Positions 51,678-59,779 of a stretch of 64,000 bases of DNA are shown one piece after another. Source of the DNA: Amycolatopsis acidicola (GTDB lineage: Bacteria; Actinomycetota; Actinomycetes; Mycobacteriales; Pseudonocardiaceae); assembly GCF_007713735.2 (NCBI RefSeq), contig NZ_VMNW02000045.1:1-64000 (forward strand). The letters are read 5' to 3'. The translations under genes and the position numbers were made by a program. Under the pieces are notes generated by a model. The model saw nothing but the letters and a program-made list of their open reading frames with translations. It was not told the DNA's origin and made no database searches. Position 1 is the first letter of the stretch. The number at the start of each line of letters is the position of its first letter.

Positions 51678-51745
51678 CTGTGGGATCGCCTCCTCATGAA
51701 TGCCCGCCTGCCAGCGCACGGCCCACCGCAAGCGGCTCCGCCGCT
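51580..51745. repeat. Dispersed repeat, copy 1 (overlaps the gntR 3' end)
   Basis: It shares two blocks with copy 2 at 56770: a 5' block (GTTTGCGT-GCGGTGCGG, then GGCCCCTCCCGTCGCCC and CCACCACCCTCAAC) and a 3' block (ACCGCAAGCGGCTCCGCCGCT, self-complementary). The middle is variable and longer here. The 5' block is translated as the tail of the GntR protein. The remaining bases to the next start at 51781 hold only its ribosome site. Confidence 0.75.
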
Positions 51746-51780
51746 GTGAAAAGAAGAACCGACAGTCCCGGAAGGAACCC

Positions 51781-53367
51781 ATGCGCACCCCAGTGGAAAC
51801 CGAATCCGGCCTGCTGCGAGGCATTCCGGGCCGGAACCCCGCCGTCACGGTGTTCCGCGGCGTGCCCTACGCGGCGCCGCCCGTCGGCGAGCTGCGCTGG
51901 CGCGCGCCGCAGCCGCCCGCGCCGTGGGCCGGGGTGCGCGAGGCCGTCCACTTCGGACCGATGTGCCCGCAGTCCCCGCAGGACGCCGCCGCGGCCGGGA
52001 TCGACCTCCCGCAGTCGGAGGACTGCCTGCACCTCAACGTCTGGACCCCGGCGAACTCGGCTTCGGAAAAGCTGCCGGTGCTGGTGTGGATCTACGGCGG
52101 CGGTTTCCGCGGCGGCACCGGGGCGAACCCCCGGTTCGACGGGGAGCACCTGGCGGGCAAGGGCATCGTCGTCGTCACCTTCAACTACCGGCTGGGGGTG
52201 TTCGGGTTCCTTGCCACGCCTGAGCTGAGCGCGGAGTCCGGGCACCACGCCTCCGGCAACTACGGGCTGCTCGACGACATCGCGGCGCTGAAATGGGTGC
52301 AGCGCAACATCTCCGCGTTCGGTGGCGACCCCGGCCGGGTCACCGTCGCCGGCCAGTCGGCCGGCGCGGGCTCGGTGAACTTCCTGGCGATGTCCCCGCT
52401 CGCGCGCGGCCTGTTCCACCGCGCCATCGCGCAGAGCCACACCCGCCACCCCGGCGACCCGGAGCTGCGGTACCTGGCCACGTCGTACCGCACGCTCGCG
52501 GACGCCGAGCAGGCCGGGGAAAGGTTCGTCCGCGCGCACGGCGGCGGCTCGCTGGCCGAGCTGCGGGAATTGCCGTGGCGCAAGCTGATCGACGGGCACG
52601 CGGGCCTCGATGAGGCGGTCGAGACCGGCAGCCCGGCCAAGCCTCCGCTGTTCCGCCCGGTCGTCGACGGGTGGGTGATTCCGCACGGCTACGCCGACAC
52701 CTACGCGCTCGGCGAGCAGAACGACGTCGCCTACCTGACGGGGAACAACCTCGACGAGAGCGGCGCGGTCCCGGCCGAAACGTTCGAGGATTACCGGCAG
52801 GCCAAAGGATTGCGCCCCGGGGCGCCGCCGGTGCACGTGACGCTCGACGCGTACGTCCGCGCGGCGCACGAGAAGTTCGGGCCGATGGCGGAGGAGTTCC
52901 TGATGCTCTATCCCGCGACGAACGACGACGAGGCCGCCGCCGCCTCGGCGACCGCGGTGCGGGACAACTCGCGGGTCTCGACTTTCCTGTGGGGCACCGA
53001 ATGGACGCGCCACGCGACGAAACCGGTGTACACGTATTTCTGGACGCACGCCTCGCCCGCGCACAGCGACGGCGTCCGGCGTGCCTCCCACAGCTCGGAA
53101 ATCGACTACGTGTTCGGGAACCTCGACCGGGACCGGGCACAGTGGACCGACGAGGACCGCGAGGTGGCGGAGAAAATGTCCTCGTACTGGGCCAACTTCG
53201 TCATCGCCGGTGACCCGAACGGCCCCGGGCTGGCCGAATGGCCCGCCTACTCGCCCGACGTGCCCGCGGTGATGGAAGTGGGCGCGGGCTTCGGGCCGGT
53301 CCCGCTCACCGAGGCGGGGCGAACCGGCTTCTGGCAGAGATTCTTCCGGACTCAGAAGGAGTGGTGA
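51781..53367 (+). CDS. Type-B carboxylesterase
   Basis: 528 aa from ATG 51781 (GGAAGGAAC upstream). N-terminal GLLRGIPGRNPAVTVFRGVPYAAPPVGELRW and SEDCLHLNVWTP are diagnostic; WIYGGGFRGG is the oxyanion motif, VTVAGQSAGAGSV holds the serine near 192, NLDESGA the Glu and HSSEIDYVFGN the His. No signal peptide. In this operon it likely hydrolyses the ester form of the imported compound. Confidence 0.9.
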   Translation: MRTPVETESGLLRGIPGRNPAVTVFRGVPYAAPPVGELRWRAPQPPAPWAGVREAVHFGPMCPQSPQDAAAAGIDLPQSEDCLHLNVWTPANSASEKLPVLVWIYGGGFRGGTGANPRFDGEHLAGKGIVVVTFNYRLGVFGFLATPELSAESGHHASGNYGLLDDIAALKWVQRNISAFGGDPGRVTVAGQSAGAGSVNFLAMSPLARGLFHRAIAQSHTRHPGDPELRYLATSYRTLADAEQAGERFVRAHGGGSLAELRELPWRKLIDGHAGLDEAVETGSPAKPPLFRPVVDGWVIPHGYADTYALGEQNDVAYLTGNNLDESGAVPAETFEDYRQAKGLRPGAPPVHVTLDAYVRAAHEKFGPMAEEFLMLYPATNDDEAAAASATAVRDNSRVSTFLWGTEWTRHATKPVYTYFWTHASPAHSDGVRRASHSSEIDYVFGNLDRDRAQWTDEDREVAEKMSSYWANFVIAGDPNGPGLAEWPAYSPDVPAVMEVGAGFGPVPLTEAGRTGFWQRFFRTQKEW

Positions 53368-53373
53368 GTTCAG

Positions 53374-54411
53374 TTGGGAAACAGGCAACGGCGCCCAGGA
53401 TCCCGGAAGGGGCTGCGGGCCGGTGCGCTCGCGGCCGCGCTGGCCCTGTGCTCGGGTTTGCTCGCCGCGTGCGGTTCGAGTGAGGCGGACGGGCTCACGG
53501 AGGTCACCGTGGGGGTCGGCGGCAACGTCTTCGACACCCCGATGCGGGTCGCCGCGGAGAAGAACTTCTTCCGCGCGCAGGGGCTGGACGTCAAGTTCAT
53601 CTCGCTGACCGCGTCGATCGGCGCGGCCGCGCTGCAGTCGGATTCCGTGCAGTTCCTCAACGACAGCCCCAACGACTTCCTCACCGCGGTCAGCCGCAAG
53701 ATCCCGGAGATCGCGGTTTCCATGGACGGCGGCGGGAACCCGCTCGGGCTGATCGTGAGCACGAAGTTCGCCGCCGAGCACGGGCTGACTTCGCAGAGCC
53801 CGCCGGAGGCGGTGGCGAAGGCGCTGGTGGGCTCCACCGGTGGCGCGAGTTCGGCCACCACCAAGGGACAGGCCGGGCTGCTGATGCAGGAGTACGGCGT
53901 GGACCCGGCCTCGGTGCACTACGTCGCGCTGCCCAGCCCGGCCGCGGACAAGGCTTCGCTGGCCAACAACCAGATCGACTGGTTCGTCACCTCCGAGCCC
54001 ATCCCGCTGGAGGTGCAGGACGACGGCGACGGGGTCGTGGTCGCGAGCCCGGACAGCGTGCCGGCGTGGTCGCTCCCGCGCAGCGGTTACGGCCAGGTCG
54101 TGGTGGTGCGGCAGAGTTTCGCCGACGAGAACTCCGATGTGGTGCGGCGGTTCGTCACCGCGGTGGAGCAGGGCAGTGCTTACGCCCGCACGCACGAAAC
54201 CGAAGCTGTGAACATCATGAAGAAGACGCTCACCGGCGTGCCCGACGACGTGCTGCTGGCCAGCCTCCGTCTCGTCGACTGGCCGGAGAAGGACACGATG
54301 AGCGCCGAGGGATGGAACACCAGCATGACTTTCCTCGGCAAACTGGGCTCTTTGCCCAAGAACACGAAGCTGCCGCAGAGCAGCTGGACCAACCAGTATC
54401 TGCCGCAATGA
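53374..54411 (+). CDS. Lipoprotein substrate-binding protein of NitT/TauT ABC importer
   Basis: 345 aa from TTG 53374. Arg-rich n-region, hydrophobic core and lipobox LLAAC (Cys near 29). The mature part is an NMT1/SsuA-like binding protein: VTVGVGGNVFDTPMRVAAEKNFFRAQGLDVKFI, ALQSDSVQFLNDSP, ANNQIDWFVTSEP. It binds the imported anion outside the membrane and delivers it to the permease 28 bp downstream; the ATPase is at 42048. Confidence 0.87.
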   Translation: MGNRQRRPGSRKGLRAGALAAALALCSGLLAACGSSEADGLTEVTVGVGGNVFDTPMRVAAEKNFFRAQGLDVKFISLTASIGAAALQSDSVQFLNDSPNDFLTAVSRKIPEIAVSMDGGGNPLGLIVSTKFAAEHGLTSQSPPEAVAKALVGSTGGASSATTKGQAGLLMQEYGVDPASVHYVALPSPAADKASLANNQIDWFVTSEPIPLEVQDDGDGVVVASPDSVPAWSLPRSGYGQVVVVRQSFADENSDVVRRFVTAVEQGSAYARTHETEAVNIMKKTLTGVPDDVLLASLRLVDWPEKDTMSAEGWNTSMTFLGKLGSLPKNTKLPQSSWTNQYLPQ

Positions 54412-54439
54412 CGCCAGCACGGACTGGAAGGACGAAACG

Positions 54440-55294
54440 ATGGTGACAGCGACCGGCGTGAAGGCCCCGGCGAAGGCCGAGGGCGCGACAGCACGGAAGA
54501 AGCAGGGCTGGGGGAGCGGCCGGATCGTCGCCGCGCGCGTCGGCGTGATCGTGGTCGTGCTCGCGTTGTGGCAGGTGCTGAGCGGGCCCCTCATCCCCGA
54601 GTACGCGATCAGCAAACCCACCGAGGTCGCGGTTTCGCTGTGGAAGGTGCTCACCAGCCCGACCGGCTGGACCGACATCTGGGCCACCACGGTGGAAATC
54701 GCGGTCGGCTTCGGGCTCGGGGTGCTGATCGGCACCGTGCTCGGCCTGCTGCTCGGCACGTTCCCGGTCGCGGGCCGCGTGCTGGAGCCGCTGATCGCCG
54801 CGATCAACGGCATCCCGAAGATCGCGCTGGCGCCGTTGTTCCTGCTGTTCTTCGGGATCGGCGCGTGGTCGAAGATCACCATCGCCGCGACCGGCGTGGC
54901 GTTCGTGGTCTTCTACAACCTGTATCTCGGGTTGCGGGAGCGGCAGCGTGAGCTGGTGCAGGTGGTCGAGGTGATGGGCGGGCGCGCCCACCACGTGCTG
55001 GCCTACGTGACCATCCCGACGCTGGCGTCGCCGTTCTTCGCGGCGCTGAAGGCAGGCGGGCCGCTGGCGATCCTGGGTGTGATCGGCGGTGAGTTCATCG
55101 CGTCCTCGGAGGGCGTCGGGCACGAGCTGTTCAACTCGGCGATGGCGCTGGACGCGTCGGCGGAGTTCGCCGGGCTGATCGTGCTGGTCGTGATGACGCT
55201 GGTCCTCAATGGACTGCTGACCCAGCTGGACAAGTACGCGCTGAAGCGGCTCGGCCTCGTTCCCCGGAAGAAGGCCGCGCGCACCCGCGCCTGA
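54440..55294 (+). CDS. ABC transporter permease (NitT/TauT family)
   Basis: 284 aa; a basic N-terminus is followed by six membrane helices. The cytoplasmic EAA loop is ELVQVVEVMGGRAHHVLAYVTIPTL, the coupling site for the ATPase. Sequence style (PLIAAINGIPKIALAPLFLLFFGIG) is that of SsuC/TauC permeases. Works with the binding protein at 53374 and ATPase at 42048. Confidence 0.9.
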   Translation: MVTATGVKAPAKAEGATARKKQGWGSGRIVAARVGVIVVVLALWQVLSGPLIPEYAISKPTEVAVSLWKVLTSPTGWTDIWATTVEIAVGFGLGVLIGTVLGLLLGTFPVAGRVLEPLIAAINGIPKIALAPLFLLFFGIGAWSKITIAATGVAFVVFYNLYLGLRERQRELVQVVEVMGGRAHHVLAYVTIPTLASPFFAALKAGGPLAILGVIGGEFIASSEGVGHELFNSAMALDASAEFAGLIVLVVMTLVLNGLLTQLDKYALKRLGLVPRKKAARTRA

Positions 55295-55314
55295 GAAAAC
55301 TCGAGGAGACAGCG

Positions 55315-56643
55315 GTGTCCACTCTGGACGATCGCCGGGCGAAACGCGCCGTTTTCGGTGCCGCGTTCGGCTTCTTCGTCGACATGTTCGACGTGTACCT
55401 CCCCACCGTCGCGCTCGTCCCGGCCATGGACTACTTCACGCCCGAGGACATGCCGGTGAACGCGAAGGCCGTGGCCGCGGCGCTGATCTTCGTGTCCACG
55501 CTGCTCGGCAGGCCGCTCGGTTCGGCCATCTTCGGCTGGTTCGCCGACCGCGTCGGGCGGCGGCGCGTGACGCTCATTTCGGTGACGGGCTGCGCCGTAT
55601 GCACCGCGCTGATCGCTGCCCTGCCCGGGTATTCGTCGCTCGGCATCACGAGTGTGGTGCTGCTGATCCTGCTCCGGCTCGTCGACGGCGTGTTCCTCGG
55701 CGGTGAGTACACCGGGGCGACGCCGCTGGCGATGGAGGCGGCGCCCCGGGAGCGGCGCGGCTGGTACGGCGGCATGGTCGGTGCCGGTTCGGCGCTGGCC
55801 AACTGCGTGATCGCGCTGGTGACGCTGGTGGTGCTGCAGTTCTCGCCGGAGGGCGGGCCGGACGCGCCGTACTCGGTGTGGGGCTGGCGGATCCCGTTCC
55901 TGCTGGGGGCCGTGCTGTGCGTGGTCTTCCTCGTCTACTACTCGCGCTCGGTCGAGGAGTCGGAGACGTGGAAGTCGGTGCGCAAGGTGAAGAACCCGTT
56001 GCGGGAGGTCGTTTTCGGCCGCCAGCGGAAGGTCTTCGCGCAGGTTTTCGTGCTGATGACCGGGGTGTGGTTCACCTCGAACATGGCCTCGGGACTGCTG
56101 CCCACCGCGTTGAAGCAGGAAGGGCACATCAGCGGCACGGAGGTCACCGCCGCGCTGGTGATCGCGCAGGGCGTGCACACGCTGTTGTTCCCGTTCGTCG
56201 GCCTGCTCAGCGACCGCATCGGGCGGCGGAAAACGTTGGTGCTGAACGGAATCGCCGTCGCCGTGGTGTGCGCGGGCGCGTTCGCGACGCTGGCCGCGGG
56301 CTGGTGGGGCGGGTTCGCCGCGCTCCTGCTGATCACGTTCCTGGTGCGCGTCGCGGGCGGGAGCGTCTTCGCGGTCACGCCGTCCTACTTGTGCGAACGC
56401 TTCCCCCCGGCGACCCGCGGGAGCGGGTTCGGGCTCGGCTACAGCACGCCGCTGCTGATCACGTCGTTCTACGCGTACTACCAGAACTGGCTGGGCGGCA
56501 TCATGCCCCGCGGCTATACCGCCACGGTGCTGCTGGTGATCGGCGGCGCGCTCATCGCTCTGGGCGCGCTGCTCGGGCCGGAGACGCGGGGGAGTGACCT
56601 GTCCGAAACGGCGCCGGTGGAGCCTGCGCCGGTGAGTGGGTAG
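55315..56643 (+). CDS. MFS transporter (metabolite:H+ symporter type)
   Basis: 442 aa from GTG 55315. Twelve helices; FGFFVDMFDVYLPT in helix 1 carries the acidic residue conserved in organic-acid symporters, FGWFADRVGRRRV is motif A and LLSDRIGRRKTLV its C-terminal repeat. Close in layout to ShiA/PcaK/ProP-like carriers of aromatic or carboxylic acids. A second uptake or export route for the same pathway. Last gene of the operon; a 12-bp perfect hairpin follows. Confidence 0.87.
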   Translation: MSTLDDRRAKRAVFGAAFGFFVDMFDVYLPTVALVPAMDYFTPEDMPVNAKAVAAALIFVSTLLGRPLGSAIFGWFADRVGRRRVTLISVTGCAVCTALIAALPGYSSLGITSVVLLILLRLVDGVFLGGEYTGATPLAMEAAPRERRGWYGGMVGAGSALANCVIALVTLVVLQFSPEGGPDAPYSVWGWRIPFLLGAVLCVVFLVYYSRSVEESETWKSVRKVKNPLREVVFGRQRKVFAQVFVLMTGVWFTSNMASGLLPTALKQEGHISGTEVTAALVIAQGVHTLLFPFVGLLSDRIGRRKTLVLNGIAVAVVCAGAFATLAAGWWGGFAALLLITFLVRVAGGSVFAVTPSYLCERFPPATRGSGFGLGYSTPLLITSFYAYYQNWLGGIMPRGYTATVLLVIGGALIALGALLGPETRGSDLSETAPVEPAPVSG

Positions 56644-56652
56644 GGAACGATC

Positions 56653-56692
56653 TTGCCCGCGCCGTGGACCTTCCTCCGCGCGGCGCGGGCAA
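56653..56692 (+). terminator. Terminator of the large catabolic operon
   Basis: TTGCCCGCGCCG (56653-56664) is perfectly complementary to CGGCGCGGGCAA (56681-56692), loop 16 nt, starting 10 bp after the MFS stop. Confidence 0.7.
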
Positions 56693-56769
56693 CGGCCGCT
56701 TCCGCCACCGGGCTCTCGTACCCGGCCGGCGGGAGCGGCTTTCCATGTCCAGGAAGTGTTTCGAATGTG

Positions 56770-56903
56770 GTTTGCGTGGCGGTGCGGGTAGGGGCCCCTC
56801 CCGTCGCCCACCACCACCCTCAACCGACACGCTCCGCGCGACTCCACCGATTCAAACCCGCGGCGGTGCCGGTTGACGGCTCACCGCAAGCGGCTCCGCC
56901 GCT
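56770..56903. repeat. Dispersed repeat, copy 2
   Basis: Same 5' and 3' blocks as copy 1 (51580-51745) with a shorter, different middle. Intergenic, between the operon terminator and the small membrane gene at 57067. The remainder of this 420-bp gap shows no gene. Confidence 0.75.
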
Positions 56904-57066
56904 TCGGCCGCCCGGTGTTTTCAGCAGGTGATGTGCCGCCGGATGGGCTGGCAGGGTGAACATCGTGGATTTTTGATCGCATGGCTGTGGCGGGCGCGGT
57001 CGATCGCTACCTTGGGAGAAGCAATCGTGCGTTCGACGAGTGGTCGCAGCCTGGGGCGGTTTCACG

Positions 57067-57354
57067 ATGTACGACGACGAGGACGATGGCGACGAAGCGG
57101 ATTTCGTGAGTGGCGACACCTCGAACGTTCAATCGGGGTGGGCCGGGGGATGGGTGCGGCTCATCCTCAGTACGTTCCTGGTGGTTCCCGTCTTCCTCGC
57201 GACCGAGTACCGACTGCATGGCGACGAGTTCCTGGGGTTGCGCGCCCTCGGAGCGGTCGTAGTGATCGCCCTTGCCGCGAGTGAAGGGCCGGGAATCAAC
57301 GCGCTGGCGGGCGTGGTCGATCTGCTCGCGCGCTGGCTCGTTTGGCGGTTCTGA
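57067..57354 (+). CDS. Small membrane protein, unknown function
   Basis: 95 aa from ATG 57067: an acidic head (MYDDEDDGDEADFVSGD) and two hydrophobic segments (WVRLILSTFLVVPVFLAT and LRALGAVVVIALAAS) with a short C-terminal amphipathic end. No family recognised. The in-frame GTG at 57040 lacks a clear ribosome site as well. Its stop is immediately adjacent to the convergent TetR stop. Local base composition is less G+C-biased than in neighbours. Confidence 0.55.
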   Translation: MYDDEDDGDEADFVSGDTSNVQSGWAGGWVRLILSTFLVVPVFLATEYRLHGDEFLGLRALGAVVVIALAASEGPGINALAGVVDLLARWLVWRF

Positions 57355-58005
57355 TCAGCTTGCCCGCGCCCCGCGAGCCACTGCGGTCAGCATCTCCGTG
57401 AGCTGTTCCCGGAATCGCAGCGCGTCGTGTGCCCAGCGGGGCTCCTCCTCGTAGAGGCGGCGAAGCGTGTCGGACGGGCGCGAGAGCTGGAAAAGGTAAG
57501 CGCCGCAACTCATCGCGGTCGACAAAAGCGTCTGCGCGCCCTGGCGGTCGAGGTCGGAGGTGGCCACGAGCGCGTCGGTCATGGCGTCGTAAGCCTCGGT
57601 CGCGGCGAGCTTGTACTGGCGCGCGCGTTCGATGCGGACGGCGCCTTCGAGGCTGAGCACCGCGTGCGTGAGCAGATCGCAGAACAGCGGCAGCTCCTCC
57701 AGTGAGCCGCTGACCACCCGCGCGATCTCCTCGGGAGCCAGGCCCCGCGCGTCCCCGAGGCCGGCCAGCAGCGCCTTCCGCCACTCGCCCCACCCGTCCT
57801 CGGCGAGTTGGAGCAAAAGCTCCTCGCACGACTCGAAGTAGCGGCGGAGCGCCGAGGGATGCAGGCCGACGCGCTTGGTCACCGCGGTGAGCGTCACCTC
57901 GCGGACGCCGCGTTCGAGCGCCAGATCTTCGGCGGCCAGCAGCAAAGTAGCCTTCCGGACCTTCTTGTCGTACTCGGACCGGGCGCGGGGGATGGGCTCA
58001 TTCAT
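57355..58005 (-). CDS. TetR family transcriptional regulator
   Basis: 216 aa from ATG 58005 (GAGGGCG upstream). HTH: RKATLLLAAEDLALERGVREVTLTAVTKRVGLHPSALRRYFESCEELLLQL (about 17-66). The C-terminal domain resembles the TetR_C family of AcrR-like proteins. Divergent from an SDR gene; TAACGCAA half sites and a full palindrome in between point to autoregulation and control of the SDR. Confidence 0.85.
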   Translation of the reverse strand: MNEPIPRARSEYDKKVRKATLLLAAEDLALERGVREVTLTAVTKRVGLHPSALRRYFESCEELLLQLAEDGWGEWRKALLAGLGDARGLAPEEIARVVSGSLEELPLFCDLLTHAVLSLEGAVRIERARQYKLAATEAYDAMTDALVATSDLDRQGAQTLLSTAMSCGAYLFQLSRPSDTLRRLYEEEPRWAHDALRFREQLTEMLTAVARGARAS

Positions 58006-58065
58006 CGCCCTCAGGGTAACGCAACGCACTTGCCTTAACTTCGCGGCTAGGCGTACGGTAAGTTA

Positions 58066-58086
58066 TAACGCAATGAGGTTGCGTTA
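58066..58086. promoter_or_regulatory. TetR operator of the TetR/SDR pair
   Basis: TAACGCAA-TGAGG-TTGCGTTA is a perfect 8-bp palindrome, 18 bp before the SDR start. A third TAACGCAA copy lies at 58017-58024, next to the tetR start, so both promoters carry the motif. Confidence 0.75.
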
Positions 58087-58104
58087 ACTGGAGAAGGGAT
58101 CCAC

Positions 58105-58989
58105 ATGAGTTCCGTGTTCTTCGTGACCGGGTCCTCGCGGGGGCTGGGCCGGCACATCGTCGAGGAGGCGCTCGCCGCCGGGCATCGCGTGGTCGCCACC
58201 GCCCGCGACCCGCGCACGCTCGACGACCTCGCCGCGCGGTACGGCGAGCGCGTCCACGTCGAGCCGCTGGACGTCACCGACCCCGAAGCCGTCCAGGCCG
58301 CCGTCTCAGGCGGAGTCGCCGGTTTCGGCAGGCTCGACGTCGTGGTCAACAACGCCGGCCAGGGTGACCGGGTTTCCTTGGAGGACACCACGATCGACGT
58401 CTTCCGCAGGCAGCTCGAGACGAACTTCCTCGGCACGGTTCACGTCACCAAGGCCGTCGTGCCGATCCTGCGCGAACAGGGCGGCGGGCGGATCATCCAG
58501 ATCTCGTCCGTCGGCGGCCGCGTCGGCAGCCCCGGCATGACCGCCTACCAGTCGGCGAAATGGGCTGTCGGCGGGTTCAGTGAGGCACTCGCCGCGGAGG
58601 TCGCGCCGCTCGGCATCAAGATCACCGTCCTCGAACCCGGCGGCATGCGCACGGACTGGGGCGGCGCCTCGATGACCACCCCGCCGATCAGCGAGCCGTA
58701 CCAGGCCACCGTCGGCGCCTCCGCCGAGGCCATGGCCGGGTTCGAGCACGTCGCCACCAGCGACCCGCGCAAGGTCGCCCGGCTCGTGCTCACCGTCGCG
58801 GCCCTGGACGAACCGCCGCTCCGGCTCCTCGCGGGCAGCGACGCCTACCAGTTCGGGCGCGACGCCTGGCGGCACCGCATCGAGACCGACGCCCGCTGGG
58901 AACACCTCAGCCACTCCACCGACCACGACGACGCGGGCGGCGAATGGCAGCACCAGCGGGGCAGCAGCATTCCCGTGCCGCAGGCGTGA
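58105..58989 (+). CDS. Short-chain dehydrogenase/reductase
   Basis: 294 aa. FVTGSSRGLGRHI is the TGxxxGxG cofactor loop, NNAGQGD the NNAG motif, SSVGGRVGSPGMTAYQSAKWA the catalytic Ser-Tyr-x3-Lys, and LEPGGMRTDWGG the substrate loop. ATARDP after strand 2 favours NADP(H). AGAAGGGAT precedes the ATG. An oxidoreductase of unknown substrate controlled by the divergent TetR. Confidence 0.9.
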   Translation: MSSVFFVTGSSRGLGRHIVEEALAAGHRVVATARDPRTLDDLAARYGERVHVEPLDVTDPEAVQAAVSGGVAGFGRLDVVVNNAGQGDRVSLEDTTIDVFRRQLETNFLGTVHVTKAVVPILREQGGGRIIQISSVGGRVGSPGMTAYQSAKWAVGGFSEALAAEVAPLGIKITVLEPGGMRTDWGGASMTTPPISEPYQATVGASAEAMAGFEHVATSDPRKVARLVLTVAALDEPPLRLLAGSDAYQFGRDAWRHRIETDARWEHLSHSTDHDDAGGEWQHQRGSSIPVPQA

Positions 58990-59012
58990 ACCGCGGACGA
59001 AGGTGAGCCGCG

Positions 59013-59702
59013 TCACCGGACGGTTGCAGAATCCTTGAGATCCACAGTGGACAGTCGCCGGGCGCGCAGGATCGTGTCGTGTGTGTGGTGTGTGCCTTCG
59101 GGCGGTGGGACGGTTCGCTCGCGGGTCTCGTCGATCAGCACTGTCCAACCCGCGCCGAGGAGCGCGGCGATTTCGGTGGGGCGGTAGTACTCGGGGTACG
59201 CGTCGTCGGGGAGGGCGTGGCCGACGACGAGCAGCGTGCCGCCGGGCGCGACGGTCGCCAGCAGGGTGCGCAGAGCGCCGTGCCCTGGCTGGCGGCGGAG
59301 TGGGAAGTACTGCGCGGAAACCAGATCGAACGCGCCCGCCGGGAGCGTCGTGGCGGTCAGGTCGGCGCGGGTCCACGCCACGCGCCCCGAGACGTCCGCG
59401 CCTGCCGCGGCCGCGCGCTCCAAGGCCGTGCGGGAGATGTCGACCGCCGTGACGGCCCAGCCGCGCCGGGCGAGCCACAGCGCGTCGCCGCCTTCGCCGC
59501 AGCCGACGTCGAGCGCCTGCCCCGGCGGCAGGTCCGCGACCTCCGTGACGAGCACACCGTTGGGGTTGCCGCTGAACAGCTGTTCGCGGCTGCGGTACCT
59601 CTCGTCCCAGTCCGCCGGGACGATCCCGTGGCGGCGGTCGCCCGTCACCTGTTCGCTCAGGCGCGCTTCGGCCTCGTCGCCGAACGGATCGGTTCGTGTC
59701 AT
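59013..59702 (-). CDS. SAM-dependent methyltransferase
   Basis: 229 aa from ATG 59702. ALDVGCGEGGDALWLARRGWAVTAVDIS (motif I and the acidic residue binding SAM ribose), WTRADLTAT, FDLVSAQYFPL and VAPGGTLLVVGH follow the class I layout of small-molecule methyltransferases (tellurite-resistance/TehB-like or thiopurine-like). Divergent from an XRE-cupin regulator with a perfect 19-bp palindrome between them. Confidence 0.86.
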   Translation of the reverse strand: MTRTDPFGDEAEARLSEQVTGDRRHGIVPADWDERYRSREQLFSGNPNGVLVTEVADLPPGQALDVGCGEGGDALWLARRGWAVTAVDISRTALERAAAAGADVSGRVAWTRADLTATTLPAGAFDLVSAQYFPLRRQPGHGALRTLLATVAPGGTLLVVGHALPDDAYPEYYRPTEIAALLGAGWTVLIDETRERTVPPPEGTHHTHDTILRARRLSTVDLKDSATVR

Positions 59703-59742
59703 GCCACCAAGCTGCCCGAACCCTCGCCGGACTGACAAAGTT

Positions 59743-59761
59743 ATTTGCGGAAACCGCAAAT
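59743..59761. promoter_or_regulatory. Perfect 19-bp palindrome between methyltransferase and XRE genes
   Basis: ATTTGCGG-AAA-CCGCAAAT is fully symmetric. It sits 41 bp before the methyltransferase start and 19 bp before the XRE start, as expected for a site through which the XRE-cupin protein controls both genes. Confidence 0.75.
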
Positions 59762-59779
59762 CGCGGGCACGGTGGGATC

